In this document: positions 44,121-44,195 of the stretch, in pieces
Layout: every line of letters begins with the position of its first letter
Numbering within the stretch: the first letter of the stretch is position 1
Assembly: GCA_027575765.1 (NCBI GenBank)
Contig: JANBPT010000326.1
Location: forward strand, 1-44,195
Direction: 5' to 3'
Origin: Tieghemiomyces parasiticus
Lineage: Eukaryota > Kickxellomycota > Dimargaritomycetes > Dimargaritales > Dimargaritaceae
DNA: 44,195 nt
The notes under the pieces: generated by a model
The model's input: the letters and a program-made list of their open reading frames with translations, nothing else
Database searches by the model: none
What the model was told of the DNA's origin: nothing
Program-made: the position numbers and the translations under genes

Positions 44121-44193
44121 TGGAGGACCGGGGTATCGATCCCCGTGCCTCACGCATGCGAAGCGCGCGCTCTACCATTTGAGCTAGACCCCC
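44121..44193 (-). tRNA. tRNA-Ala (CGC)
   Basis: A 73-nt cloverleaf with no intron. The acceptor GGGGGTC/GTCCTCC carries the alanine identity wobble pair G3:T70, one T6-T67 mismatch, and discriminator A73. The D stem is GCTC/GAGC. The anticodon stem CGCGC/GCGTG encloses loop TTCGCAT, with anticodon CGC at 44160-44158. The T arm is CGGGG/CCCCG with loop ATCGATA, the form also seen in plant alanine tRNAs. It reads GCG codons. The gene ends two bases inside the window edge, so its upstream flank is not visible. Confidence 0.95.
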
Positions 44194-44195
44194 AT

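Noticed and set aside
1..44195. CRISPR arrays, prokaryotic operons, phage or plasmid modules
   Set aside because: No regularly spaced repeats; spliced genes, eukaryotic tRNAs and mitochondrial-targeted proteins show a nuclear eukaryotic genome.

Overview
The window is nuclear DNA of a fungus. Evidence: compact genes split by short spliceosomal introns (about 120-180 nt, donors mostly GTAAGT or GTACGT), a eukaryotic initiator tRNA-Met, a mitochondrial complex III subunit, a mitochondrial ribosomal protein, a V-ATPase subunit, a RhoGDI and a CCR4-NOT subunit. A RHAMM/HMMR-type protein, best known from animals, beside ordinary fungal housekeeping genes suggests an early-diverging (non-Dikarya) lineage. 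That placement is an inference and I cannot name the species. Exon sequence is GC-rich; several long gene-free stretches are richer in A+T.

Layout. 0-1.75 kb: no gene seen. 1.75-3.67 kb (-): 2-hydroxyacyl-CoA lyase, with a tiny terminal exon. 4.57-5.31 kb (+): orphan two-exon gene. 5.6-7.57 kb (-): V-ATPase subunit B in four exons. 7.6-12.5 kb: gene-free. 12.5-12.9 kb (-): small secreted protein. 13-16.2 kb: gene-free and hairpin-dense, ending at an initiator tRNA-Met (16.2 kb). 16.8-17.2 kb (-): QCR9, divergent from mitochondrial dihydroorotate dehydrogenase (18.07-19.53 kb, +). 20.27-23.87 kb (+): HMMR-like coiled-coil protein in three exons. 25.9-27.7 kb (+): proline-rich protein of unknown function. 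28.2-29.7 kb (-): OTU-family protease, 5' end unresolved. 29.7-33.8 kb: no convincing gene. 33.8-36.8 kb (+): CCR4-NOT subunit 3/5. 37.65-39.2 kb (+): mitochondrial ribosomal protein bL12m, whose first coding exon is only the ATG. 39.6-39.8 kb (-): small cationic secreted protein. 41.7-43.2 kb (-): RhoGDI. 44.1-44.2 kb (-): tRNA-Ala(CGC).

The genes do not form a pathway cluster; most are housekeeping genes in ordinary order. The one pair with a plausible functional link is QCR9 and DHODH, which share an 858-bp divergent promoter region: DHODH reduces ubiquinone and complex III reoxidises it. The most notable items are the HMMR-like gene, the cysteine at the DHODH catalytic-base position, the hairpin-rich stretch beside tRNA-iMet, the ATG-only exon of bL12m, and several orphan proteins. 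All splice models were built by eye from frame, donor/acceptor signals and remembered family sequences. No search or computation was run.
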